Translations under genes and position numbers: made by a program
Part shown: positions 1 through 12,600 of the stretch, piece by piece
How positions within the stretch are numbered: position 1 is the stretch's first letter
Layout of the letters: each line of letters begins with the position of its first letter
Source: Opisthorchis felineus
Lineage: Eukaryota; Platyhelminthes; Trematoda; Opisthorchiida; Opisthorchiidae
Length of the DNA: 64,000 bases
Direction of reading: 5' to 3'
Assembly (NCBI GenBank): GCA_004794785.1
Contig: SJOL01007680.1
Coordinates: 265,371 to 329,370 of the forward strand
Notes under the pieces: model-generated
Told to the model about the DNA's origin: nothing
The model's input: only the letters and a program-made list of their open reading frames with translations
Databases searched by the model: none

Positions 1-3000
1 ATTACTCAGATTATAACAGTCGAAAGGACAGTTATTTCGGTCTTTGTTAAAGTTCACTATCAATAATAATGTCATTTAGACTGTTATTTGTCGTCAGAAA
101 CATTGAATCCTTGATTATAACATCGGTTTTTGAAGGTCATCACCAAAGTGTAAGTTGAAAGGATTTTCCCATCGTAGTTTCCGTAGCTTTGACCTCTCTA
201 ATGATGCCTTGTTTTTCGATACTCCAGCACCTTGAGATAGATTCTGCACAGTCGGTTGAAAACTTGGCTGTATAGAGCTCCACAATTGTTTGTTCTTTAT
301 CCATCATCCTAAAAAGCAAACTTTAGGACGTGGTCAGGAAGAAATCTGTCCTTTCGGAGGTTTGGAGTTTTGGAGACATCCGCTTAGCAGGTAAAGTGGC
401 TTCCTGCTTTGCTAACAGAGTTAACTTAAGTGGGTAATTCGCCTTCGGATGTCGCGTCTGTAAAGTGCCTCTCCGGTAAACGCGATTAACCAGACACGTA
501 TAACATATCACCCAGTGCGTGGAATTTCGTTGTTGCCGCTCAATTATCCGTGGTTTTCTATCTGGACCCTTCGATTCCTCTGTTTTTTCGAAAACATCTC
601 ATATCTCTTTCACACTAAAACTTAAGCTTGATATTCCAAATCATAACATAAACCTCCTTCTGCAATAGCATCATCAAAAAATTATGTAAACTTTCTTCTC
701 GCAAGAGCTGCAGTCTGCGCACTTGGCATTTAACTATCTGGTTCTGACTTTGCCTCTTATCTTTTGTTGTTTTTACCAGAACTACTCTTCTAATCTTCAC
801 AGTCAAATACAGAAAATATTACCGAATTCTGTCGTTAGTTGACAAGCGCCGAATAGACAAAGGGGAGTCTGCGGAATACTTATGTGGCAATGCACAGTAA
901 TCCAGTTAAAAATTTGCAAGACCAAGAATGATAAACAAACAAGAATGTTGCAAATATTCCTGAGTATGCACAGATGGTTGCTATGCTGAAGCAGTCCAAG
1001 TCATCACCATGGGTGACCTATTTCAAACCGTGCTCAGCCGCTTTTGATATGCCAGTCGGTGCTGAATTTCAGACAGCTATAGGAACTAGCGATGTCATGC
1101 GTATACGTTTCCAAGTTCAAGCTGCATTAGAAGCCGGAAGTCGCCCATAAAACTGGTAATGATTAAGTGGACGGTAATTTACCGATCATATCGAAGATGG
1201 TATTTCCGTCCCTAGGACAGAAATCTGTTCGGTTCCGATTATGAAATAGAAGACAGACTTACTTTATACCGTCATTTCCGAAATGAGTTTAGAGGAATTG
1301 GGAGAGGTTTGACGCCGTGATGTGTTAGTTCTTTTCAGCCACATAGTTGTGAACACCAAGGATGACTGTTTTCGAGAAATAATAACCAACCAACCAACTT
1401 TGCAGTGTTTCGACAAATTATCTGACTGTTCAAATTCCAGTATTTTCATTACTGACTTCAGTACACCCGTTTGCATTCATCAGGTAAACTGTTGTGACTA
1501 CGATAGAAAGCCATATCAGTTCTAGAGGAGAATGGTGGGTATGCGTAAGCTTGTGGTTGTATTGAGGAGATCGCAGGCCTTATGATACTTCACGGCTGAA
1601 AGCTCTTTACGCGGGATAGTTATGTCCCAGATCCCCCTGTTAGATGTTATGTCCGCTAGTAACCTCAAATGGAATATGAGGCTCAGTGACTGTTATGGAT
1701 TTGCTGCCGTACAGTGATGAAGATAACACGCCAGCGCGATTCGCAGTCAATCTGACATGTGCACGCTCCGGACGCGTTTTTTGTTACTGCTAGCAGATGT
1801 TCTGACATTTGCCATGTTTGCTTTCCGGTCATTAACGAACTTCAGATATACCAACACTGTGCTATCAAGGCATCAGAAAACCATACAGAAAGCTATCCCC
1901 AAAAACCATTCATTTGAATACTTGAGTATTACAACACCATTTTAAGTCCATTCATTTTTTAGCCTCCCTCCCTCCGTCATGTGGGGTTTTGATGGGACTG
2001 AAGTTTTTGGCGAACAACCCTGTTTGGAAAGAGCCGTGTACAAAAGACTTCGGTTGACGGGGCTGAGGGAATACTCGAAGAGAGTGTAGGGCGGTAGGTG
2101 ATTTTGCGAAACTTTTCTCAAAGATGTCGTTTAGAAAATATTAGATTAACTGTGTCACCATCAACGGGGGTATGTACTTCGCTTACTTTACTGTCAGGCG
2201 GTTGGATAGTACCCGTGCCATAAATCTGCCTACGTAGCTCAGCAAACTGATGCACCGGAGGTCGTCCAGTGAAGCCTTAGATCCATTTCTTTAGTAAAAT
2301 GGCACACACAAAAACATTTCTGATCCCTGATGAAGCCTTATCCTTTTACCAGATTATGTGATCAGTTGATGATATGCATTCTCCAGAGTAAGACCAATGA
2401 ACTCATACAGGTCTACTGCAAGCATATTTTCGGCTGGCTCGACACCACACGTTCGCATGCCCTGTCCAGTACGGTCCAAGGACAGTTTAATTTATCGTTC
2501 AGGCCGTCTATCAATCACAGTACAGTCAACGCTTACTGGTCAGTTCAGCAGTTAGTTGAAGCGCTTGCGTCATTTGTCCAATAGTTCTACATGCAGCGTC
2601 TCCTGTTTTAGCTTTCTGTCATCATCCTGAGGCGTTTGGATTGAACTGATGTTCGACACATAAATAGATTTGAAACAGTTGTAGAATTTACGGTGTTGCC
2701 TTTAAGCAGGGGATTATCTGGTTTACACACCTTGCGTCTTCCTTGAGGTAGTTGAGGTTCCAGGTCAGTTTATTTTGAGCATTCTTTATCTGCTGTTTCT
2801 TGACTTTCCTGTCCGATCGTACAAGAGATTCTGACAGCACTTCGTCTTAGTGTTACTAACCGTCTCGTAGGCTGTTTTTCGTCCATAAAGCAGTCAGGGA
2901 GTTTAGGAGTAGTCGTCCAAATATTGTTATGTGTGAAAACTGCTCAGTTCGGTGAGCAAACCCAGTCTTGCCCACATTCGCCCAAACGATGTTTCTAATT

Positions 3001-6000
3001 TCTCAGAAATCATCTCAACGATTCTGCCTGAAACAATCCCAAAGTGGCAAGTGGAGTGAAGCTTCGCATGTCATATGTCGAAACGGGATGCAACGTATTG
3101 TTCCACTTCGGTAGACTGGTCCATTTGACCAGCCAGAAATATGGCAAATGCGCAGAGAAATATAGTTTCTCGGGTGGTGGGGCAACACCGTCATATGTGC
3201 GTTTTCCGTCCAACAACAAGATAAGTACAACCAAGAACCATGTGTTGACCATCTGTCCAAAAATACACCGATGAAAAAGGGTAGATACCATTTGGGTCGG
3301 ATTTGCGTGTTTGATGTAGAAACTAGCTGAAATCTCCTAAATGAAGGCAGTTCCAGAGGGCCTTTCAAAAACAGCATGAATACAGTTAACTAAAAAACTA
3401 AAGGATGAATAAATCTATTGTCTTCTATTGCCTGAGTGTTTGGGGCAAAATTATGCGAGTTTTGACAATGTGAGTTAAAATCACGTATGATATTATTCCT
3501 TAAACTGCATCCCGAGCTACCGTCAGTGGGACGTTTTAGCGGCTGGAACAAGCGTATTTTCTGATGTAAGAGAAAGCTTTTTTTCAGGAAGGCGCTTTTC
3601 ACTCCTCTTCATTGTGTAACAGTTCACAATCTGAATGCAGTGAATGTAATTTCGATTTAACTGAGACGCAATATGTGCAACTTAAGAAACCTGTATCGGA
3701 CAACACACCAACCTTCTCAACCAGGCCACTGGGAAGCGTTATTTTTAGTTTCGTTCAAAGCCGCTATACTTCCGTTTGCGCAGGCAGACCGGGAAAAAGT
3801 AGGGCACTTTATCAATTTTATTCAAATTTCTGTTCTTCCACTGAAGTCAGCTTAATGAGAAATGTAAGAAAGAAGTGTGCGGCTGTTTACACTTTTTTGG
3901 TAAAAAACGTTGACACTGTGAGTCCCATGAATTAGCAGGGATGCTCGCATGAGGGAACTTCTGGTCAGTGACAAATCACAGTACCGTTTGGCTCCGATTC
4001 GTTAGCTGATTTTATTGCGTTTAGACAGGGTGTAGCACCAATATTCTTCAATCTCGAGATTTGTGTTATGTTTTCTTGCTCTTCAAATGAGGTTACTCCG
4101 TGCGAATCGAGAAAGTCATGGTTTATCTCGGATGATCAGTTCACATTCTTAAGTACTTGATCCGAGCCTACATATGTTTTGTGGAGCTGCTGCATCAGTG
4201 TTTTCTTTGTCTTGATTGTGCGGTTTTTGTGCTAACTGTGGTCAGTGGCTAACTGTTTTCTGATCAAATAACTGGTTCGGACCACTGACATTCTGAAAAG
4301 CGAAGCTAGGTGTAACCGCTTTTAAGTCCTCAGTTTACCTTAGTTTGCTACAATGCGAAAGAAGAATTGGCAAGTCTTACGCACTGTTTAAAATGTGTTT
4401 CTCCAAGTACATATCGTGTGGAAATGGGAATCATTGCAATCCCAAACTCCACTCTACCACGGAGTGATCTGAAGATCACACGGACGATACACACTTGGTA
4501 TTGTGCAAGCAAACTGGTTTGAAGTCTCAAACTTGGAATGCATCTAGACAGTCCCAACTACACGCTAAATAGTGGTGCACTAATGAGAATAATGTGGCCA
4601 ACCCATGGGACCACAATCCACGTGATCTGATCATACAAAACGTTGTCATGACTGAAACAAATTAAGGAAGTATCGTGGATGTAGTAGATTCCCCTAAAAT
4701 GATGAATGCCGACCGATCTTCATCCACTTATTAAGATAAGCCTGTCACGTTAGCGGTGGAAAGTGATGTTCATTAGATGGATGTGTTCTTCGGATGTGCT
4801 AATTGGCAGCCCGGTTGGACCAACTGAGAGTGAGGTATTTGGTGGACAGCTATATACAGCCTGAGCAAGAACAAATATGGACGGCAAAAAAAACATTGAA
4901 AAACGGAGTGTGACCAAATGATCAGGAACGACACTTGCTTCAAGTATCCTCGGTCCATTCAAAAACTTAGTGAAATATTTAAGTGATGTACGAAGCTGCA
5001 AAAACGCAGTTCTTTGGACCGTGCCTAATAATTTAGGGTTGAATCACTGTCAGAAAGTGGTCACTGGCTTGGTACAACCTTTGATTAATCACTGCCTCTG
5101 TCTCTAAAAATAAACGAGGAATATGGAGATTTCATTTATGAAAGCAATTCAGATGAAAGCGAGACCAAACCAGAGACAATCTCATCGAATTGAAAGAAAT
5201 AATGGGAATGTTGATATCCGGCGATCAGAAACGTTTTACTTTGGACCGTTCAGGCAACTGGCCTGTTGCTCTGTTCAGTAGTGTCGGAGAGAAGCAAACA
5301 TCATGTTCAAAAGTAAACGAGAGTGGACAGCTGCCTTATTCCAATCACTCATACGGGATGATAGATTCCCAACACATCCCAACACATCCTCTTCACAACT
5401 TACCAAACAAAAATGCGGGTATCGTTTCAGACGGGCTTCGCAAACAATCAATAGTTTTTAAGTTGTCGGTTAAAACTCCATGAAATTGTTTAATATGAAA
5501 TTCGTTACTGAATTGTGTGTCGTATATTCTGGACTGTAGCTTTTTCAAAGACCTATGATGAGTTCATGCGAGACAACTTTGTACTGCCGATGCTCCTTCA
5601 AATACTCAGTGAAAGGTAAAACCTTATGGAACGCAAAACAAATCAAGAATACAAGCACAAAAAATGATGCATTTAGAAATTTGAGAGCAAATTCGAAGCA
5701 GCCAATATTGAGGGTTTGTTCACTCTCCTTCATCGCATGTAGTAGTATCAGATACATGGATTTAACCGGCTCATTAGGAAACTTCAACATCTAAGAGGAC
5801 CAAATTGGTTAGGTAGAGGAAATTGTATGACAACGGTGAAGAGGAAATAAGAAAGTGCCCCGTCTTACATATGTGGGCTATTTTGAATACACAGTGACTT
5901 CTATAGAAACTTCTAGTAACCTGTCGCATTCGGTGTTGATAAGCAAAAGCGTGCATGGAGGTTATCAAAAAATAGTGATGTAAGAGGCCGTGCAGGACGG

Positions 6001-9000
6001 CATAAACAGCGCAGATAATAGTGTGGCTGTGGACTTCAACAAGTCCACGGTTTACCAAATCAGGAGGGCCGGTGAAAATATGATCAAGTGAGCTTACGTT
6101 CCTGAGTGGTTCAAGAACCAGATCATCGAGACCTCAAAGAAGCAAAGTGTTGAAATTAACCCAGTTGATGTGATGTACTATGATAATACGATTTTGCCAA
6201 GTAACTCGTAAAAGTAAGGAAGAGTTAGTCCAAGAGCTCCTCCAGTGAATCTGATGAAGCTTGGGAAAAATAAGCAAATAAGTGAACAGAATGCTGTTTA
6301 AGTTAGGTAGGAGTCCAGTTTTAAAAGATACAGCCAATCAATAAAAAACGATCACCGGAATAGTAAGGAAAAGTCTGAGAAGGCGGTGGTGAGCCTCGTG
6401 GGATAAAATTGCGGAGACTTTCATCCGGTTTCCTGTCCGTCGGCATACAATCAACTAGGGAACTGCCATAAGAAGGAATAATACTTAAACGGTTATCATA
6501 CTTACCGTTAGGTCTAGTAGCTACAAATTGTCACTTCGCGTGCGATACGACAGTGAAATGACACACAATGGACGCTAAAGGACCACTGCTGTAGAGAGGA
6601 AGTCAATCGAGTAACCGTACAAAATTGTGATTTTTGTAACAAAGTTCTGGTGTTACAAAATCCTGACATAAAAATGTCTGTGGTAATAATGTTCACTTTG
6701 TCACTGATGCTGGAAAGTTACCTTCTCTGATCTTGCACTGAAATAAACAATAGACAAATATTGCGCCAGTAAATAACTTGCAAAACAACTCCCATATTTA
6801 CTCACCATGTTTACTCTTGTAGTAAACCTACCGATAAACTTTGTTTTTGTTTGTTTTTGTTATGGATAATGTTGTTTATGAAAGCCGAGTAAGAAAGAAA
6901 CTTGAATCTGTAGTCACCAATGCAGTATGGATTTGAAATAAAACAGCAGGACAGCTAGAACAAAAAAGATATGCATGTATGTGCCAAAATGGGTCTCTGC
7001 AGTACAAAAACCCCAAACAAAAAATGAATTTAGCCTCACTAATTCGCATGATTACCTCAGATTGCATGAGCTATTTCAGCATGCCTCTAAACCTGCTCAG
7101 TTCAACCCACAGAGTATCGTCGGAGCCAAGGAGAATCATCTTAATTTTGCAGGAATCGTCGGATTGTCCGCGGAGTATTACTTGAGAAAAGGAAGCAGTT
7201 ATGTGAGGAAATCATGGATGGTTTTCCACAAGTGGTGGAGCACTGCAAACGAAACTAATTCGATATCACACTTCGGTAATCCTTCGGTAAGGTGATTGGC
7301 TTAGTTGGTTGGCTGTGATGAATCGCCTCGTTGTTTGAGAGATAGGATAGGTGACTTTGTCATGTACATTAGGGATGTGTTTTGTTTTTAAGACTCCGCA
7401 CTGCTGAGTGAGTTGGAAGATTTCAGTCTCGTGTTTTATTGTTGGAATGTACACTCCTGTAACACTTGACATCAGAATAAGGGTGTTGAATGTTGCTTTC
7501 TTTGCTAAGCTAAGCTGGACAGTTCGGTGGCACCGTAGCCCACATAGACCTGCATGATAAGGCACTGCTAATCTTTCAAACAATCATGACGAAAGGTCTG
7601 CAACCAAAGTGTTCAACTCGGTTAACAGAAAAACATCCATCTGCACAACTCAAACTACCAAAATTTCCGTCTGTAGAAAACAGCGTGTAATTTACGTTGG
7701 AAAGCAATGGCCTGGTGGATATTGAAGCTGACTATGGCTATGTATTTTGTGCCAGTTGTTGGAGAAAGCATTCGTAGCCAGGCACGCAATACATGCACAT
7801 AGATTTAGATTCCGGGTCGCTAGATTCCAGGGTAACTTGTCACAAAAACTATGCATCTTGAACTCTATCCTTGGAGCACTACATCGTAAAATGTCTTGTC
7901 CTGATTTACTAAATTTCTGAAACACGTTCCAGAAACGCTCTAAGCTGGGGTAATAGATCTTGGAACATTGGATCACTTGAAATGCTCGGCGGCACCTGTT
8001 TAAAATTTATACCATTTATTATACAAGTATTATTTGCGCAATAAGGGCAATGTCCGCAGAACTTCAGGGTGACTGGTTACCATACTCCAGGTTCCAAGCT
8101 CGGAACACTACAGACTTTCTGGATGATAAAACAATGTATGCATGGCACTGAAACTGAAGTGGTTCTATCCCATCTAGAAGAAACAGGAAACATTCTTTCT
8201 AACTATAGGAAAAGCAGTATAAGCATATGAGGAAAATTTTGTCGAGCACAAAGCAATTCTTTGATATTTTCAAAATTAGCTTGTCTCATTGTCCATGCAC
8301 CCCACATATCGGTGGAAATTGTTAACTTGAAATTGCTGGAAATTTGATAGGGTGTGTCTGGGGATTTGTTCATGACCGGCTGTAGCGCGCGCTGGGCGAT
8401 TGCGAGAATACAAGCTGTTATCAGCTTAGGTCATTCCGAGAAGTTGTGATAACACTGTATGCATCAGGGTTGTGGTTCGCAGCAGGAAACGAGCATATCA
8501 CACTTGATTAGCCTTTTCTCCCTGAAAATAAGTGAAGTTTGGCGTTTACTTGATATTTTATTCTCCTAGCTTCTAGTACATTCATTATTTTGTTTGGTTT
8601 ACAAAAACGGCTATGATTCATGCCATTTCTACTCAATGGACACAAAAATAAGTTGAACAGAGCAACTGCTACTCAATTAAAAAAATTAAAAGGGTCTGTG
8701 TGGTACTGATAACTGGGTCTGGAAGCAGTGCATTTCGGGGCAACTAAACTCCGTACTAGTGACCCAGAGATATAGTATTGTCACAACTGCGTCTCGACAC
8801 ATAGTGTATGGGAAATGTTTCCCTATAATAGAGTCATCTGAACTAAAACAGGCTTCCTTTCGCAGAACGTTAGTATCCCGGGATATAACCTTAGCAAGTT
8901 GTCTGAATTAATGAAAAGTACTCTCTTAGGCAGTATCTTTAGCGGGTCAGCAAGCTATTCGTTTACACTGGCGTTGTTCACGTGGCTCAGCCAACAAAGC

Positions 9001-9483
9001 TTTGATCGTCAGTGCAATTTAACTTGACAAAGCCGCAGGACTGTTTTAGTCACGATATGTGAAGTCGTCGTAGACTTGTGGGAATGCTGTTGAAGTAACT
9101 GCCTAAAAATGAAGAAATCTTTTGTAAGATAGCTGTATATTTGCAAATGCTAGGTTCCAAAAACCGGTATCGCACAGAAGACATGTTTAGGGCCGATGCC
9201 GCCTAGACAAACATTAAAAACAAACTAACAGCTGATCCTGATCGCACTTCCTCGGCCGTGCAACTAAGAACAAACCAGTTCTCTGTGATGGCTACCCCAA
9301 ACTATCTTTGTCTAGCCAGTGTCACCTATCAGTTCACCTGCAGTTTTCATGGCACTTCAGTTACAGAACTGCAGAACATACACTGACATATCTGATGCTG
9401 TCTGTGAGGCAACAGTCGACTAGTGACATTAGATGAGACAATGTTGATTAATTTGAGTACGAGGTAATCAAAGTGCTGATCAG
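1..9483. other. Non-coding stretch, no gene supported
   Basis: No open frame here has a recognisable domain, a convincing splice frame or an exceptional length. Around 3010-3377 three overlapping frames on both strands are open at once (93 and 120 codons on the minus strand, 76 on the plus strand), but none reads as a known protein family. I see no SINE, LINE or Penelope signature in this stretch. It may be intergenic DNA or a long intron. Confidence 0.5.
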
Positions 9484-9680
9484 CCGCTCGTGGCCTAACG
9501 GTTAAGTGCTCGGATTACTAGCCAGGAGGTAGCGGGTTATAAACTCCGTGGAATTTTTGTGATATATGTACTGCTGATAATTTCTAATCAGGACGAAACA
9601 ACTATACAGTGCTTCTGGAATTTTCAGCATAGACTGGCTTCACTTGCACTATAAAATCCTCCTTGTCAACTGCAACATCC
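9484..9680 (+). repeat. tRNA-derived SINE with decayed hammerhead core, copy 1
   Basis: The left end looks like a tRNA: an A-box-like TGGCCTAACGG lies at 9491-9501 and a degenerate B box (GGTTATAAACTCC) at 9535-9547, with an anticodon-arm-like segment between them. It is followed by CTGATAA (9574-9580), an interrupted stem-II segment, then GGAC and GAAAC (9595-9599). That is the order of a hammerhead ribozyme core (CTGATGA, stem II, GAAAC) with one core substitution and a partly lost stem II. The trailing CAGTGCTTCTGG is shared with other copies in this window. Schistosome SM-alpha SINEs are known to combine a pol III promoter with a hammerhead. Assignment to that type is inference; self-cleavage is not expected here. 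The 3' boundary is approximate. Confidence 0.72.
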
Positions 9681-12600
9681 GGTTCTATGTGCTGAAAATT
9701 CATTAGCTCGGATTATCTGTCTACATGGACACTAACCTCCGACTACTCATCCTTCCGTTTGAGTATCTTTGAATGCTTTTAATTGTAGTTGCCATATATC
9801 AAATCTATAAATGTAGGTTTCACGTGGACAACTGACGACATCTCCTCAGACGTGTTTTCAATTGGTTCTGCTGAAATGCGTTGAATAGCTTACAAGGCTT
9901 CTTTCAGGATGGTGAGGAATAATCTAGGCTTTATTGCATTCAATGATTTTTCTGCTCGGTCAGCGAATGCCAAAATAGCTTGACTGTTTTGCAAACGGTC
10001 GTACACAAATACAGCAAAAAATACAAAGTGGTCCGTAACGTAATGAGTTATTCTGTACAAACGACCTTCAAACAAGAGATGAATTAGGTAATAAATTGTT
10101 GAACCTGGAAGTTGCTCTGCCGTCTGTTATGCGCCACTTAGTTTGTAGTAATCTTCATTTTCCGCTGTACTATTTTTCTGAGATTTAAAACTGATAGTAC
10201 AGGAATTTCTCCTTCGAAATCTTCAAAAAGCCTTGGCGTTTTGCATTATATCATATTGTGGTTGCAAAATTATAAGAAAATTTTAACTAAGAGGAAATTT
10301 GGAAGTTCGCCAAGTAAGAGGTAATCCGTCAAAAAACACTGCCTTTGCAGCTCAACAACCAAGAAGCAGCAAGACAGTCACTGCGCTCGGAGTAGTATAC
10401 CGGAATAGTATTAGGGGATTACCTACAATGGTTCAGGGCTCATCCTGAAAAATGGTTACTTGTTTGGAAGCAAAATATTTTTAGCACCTGTCAATGTCTA
10501 GTATAACACTCAATTTGGTTACCTACATTTCTTCGGTTTGCAAATTAATCAGGCCACACATGTCACGTAAAGCATAAAAATTATTAGAAAAGAAAGTGTT
10601 AAAGAGTTATCCTTGAGAATTTGATAATGAAGGAACTTTTTGAGTGTGCGCTTATTCTGAACACCAAAAAAAAAAACAATTTACATTCTTGTAAGGGTGG
10701 TATTCCTTGTAGATCTGTAATCGTTATTGGGATGTTAGTTTGAGACTCAGATCATACTGGGAATGCCAATCTTAAACATACACTGATAGTAGAACTCCGG
10801 CCGATAACCATAGAATGTATTTACGCAAGTATTCTTCAGTTTGTGCCGTGTGCATCTTGTTACGTCTTTATAAGTGTACCGGAATGTACAACGGGATGTC
10901 GCCAAACGAATGCACTCATTAGCAGATACGAATCGGTTCGATACTCGGTGACCTAAAAAACTGAACGCACTTTCGCCAGACATCTTATGTTTTTCTTTGG
11001 GCTTGTCCCGCTGCAACGCATGACCTATGCTGACCTGTATCATCAGTCAGAATTCTTGATCCCGTCCCTCTGAATTTTCTAAGAACCCTGATGTTACAAC
11101 ATGCCGACGCTTGCTAAGTCTCGGATGAAAACTGTGCATTGTTTCGTGGACCCCCTTGTCACATTTTTGCGTATACAAATATGGTTTTGGCGTGTTCTTC
11201 CTTAACTAAATGTGCTTCGGGTGTTTTTTTGAGCACACTTCAGTCCCATCGCGAAAGAGCCGTGGAAATGTCCACTAAACCAGCCTATTATAGTCACAAA
11301 CCATAAAATCGGGACAAGTTTTGTCCACCACCACCGCACATCTTGCTTTACCAAATGAAGCACACACCTGTATGCCTCAGATGAACGATACAATTAGTAA
11401 TTGCCTGGTTGTGGGTGGTTGCGGCATTTGTAGAATGCACGCTCAAATCACTTTGAACAGTACTCGGTTGGGGTTCGCAGATTTTTCGCATGCTCAAGCG
11501 TTCATATATGCACAGACAGGTACACACAGCGTTCTGCGTTGTTGGCCACCGACTAACGTCTTTGGTGAGGTTGTCATCTTGGTGGATGGAGCATATTCAC
11601 TGAACAAGAAGACACTAAAACCCGCATGAGCAACTAGAACACTGTGGTTTCATCGTCAGACAGACTGACAATTTGATCAAGGTCGGTCGACCCTGCCAAC
11701 CATGGGGTGTGGCATAAAAGTCGCATTGTAACTAATGAAATTTGGTCTCAAGCGCAACGATATCTAACTAGGCTTCATTTTACATCAGACCTGAGCAAAT
11801 GTGCACTTATCTATTCAGACCCGTCGAGAAACTGGATCCTGTTTGACGCTTGTCCAGAGATGACTAAACGGAAATCGACTAATCATCTCCATCAAACACA
11901 GCAGCTTCTATTCACTAGCACAGTGTACTGAAATTTATTTAACATAATCGAAGTATTTTCATCCCAGTGTAGCTTTGGTGCCTGATCAGATATCTCGCTT
12001 AGTGTTTATCTTACTCTCTCTAGAATTGAGCTATTTGCGTGTTTGCAGGGAAGCAAGAAAAAAGCATGTCAAGTAAAAAATTTCCTGTTGTCAGAAATTT
12101 CGCTAATTTTATTTCTTTACTGGGACATTTATGGATAATCGCCGAAAGCTAAGCCACACCTTTTATCTAAAATTTTTAACCAGTATGAGACTTAGAAAAA
12201 CGTGTCGTACGGAATCGTTTGTGATTGCTCTAGGTTGGTTGAGTCACCGTACAGAAAACCAAAGACCGCTTTTCCCTATCTGAGTGATTTTGACTCAAAC
12301 GCCGAATGCTTAATCGTACATTTATGGTGTCGATTTTTCAAGAGACAAAAGGTCAAACTTCAGTACCAGATATTCCATTGACACCTCTGTTTCAACAGCC
12401 ACACAAATGGCAGCTGGTCTGCAGTCTTCTGGGCCCCTGTTTATGCCTAATGGATGGTTCTCTACTTTTGAAAAAATAAGAGGATTAAGGTAACACTCGA
12501 TTTGTTCTGACTTCGTTTTCGGCGCTACTATTACGCTTATACTTAGATTTGCACCTTTATTTTGTTGGGTTTGCAATGTCCGATTAGTTCCTAATTTAGT

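Noticed and set aside
2325..2380. CTGATGAAGCCTTATCC as a Penelope-type hammerhead
   Set aside because: No GAAAC follows a complementary stem half.
3010..3377. Overlapping open frames on both strands as a gene
   Set aside because: No recognisable motif in any frame and no splice or start support; simultaneous openness suggests local composition.
9484..9555. A functional tRNA gene
   Set aside because: The acceptor stem does not pair and the B box is degenerate; a tRNA-derived SINE head explains it better.
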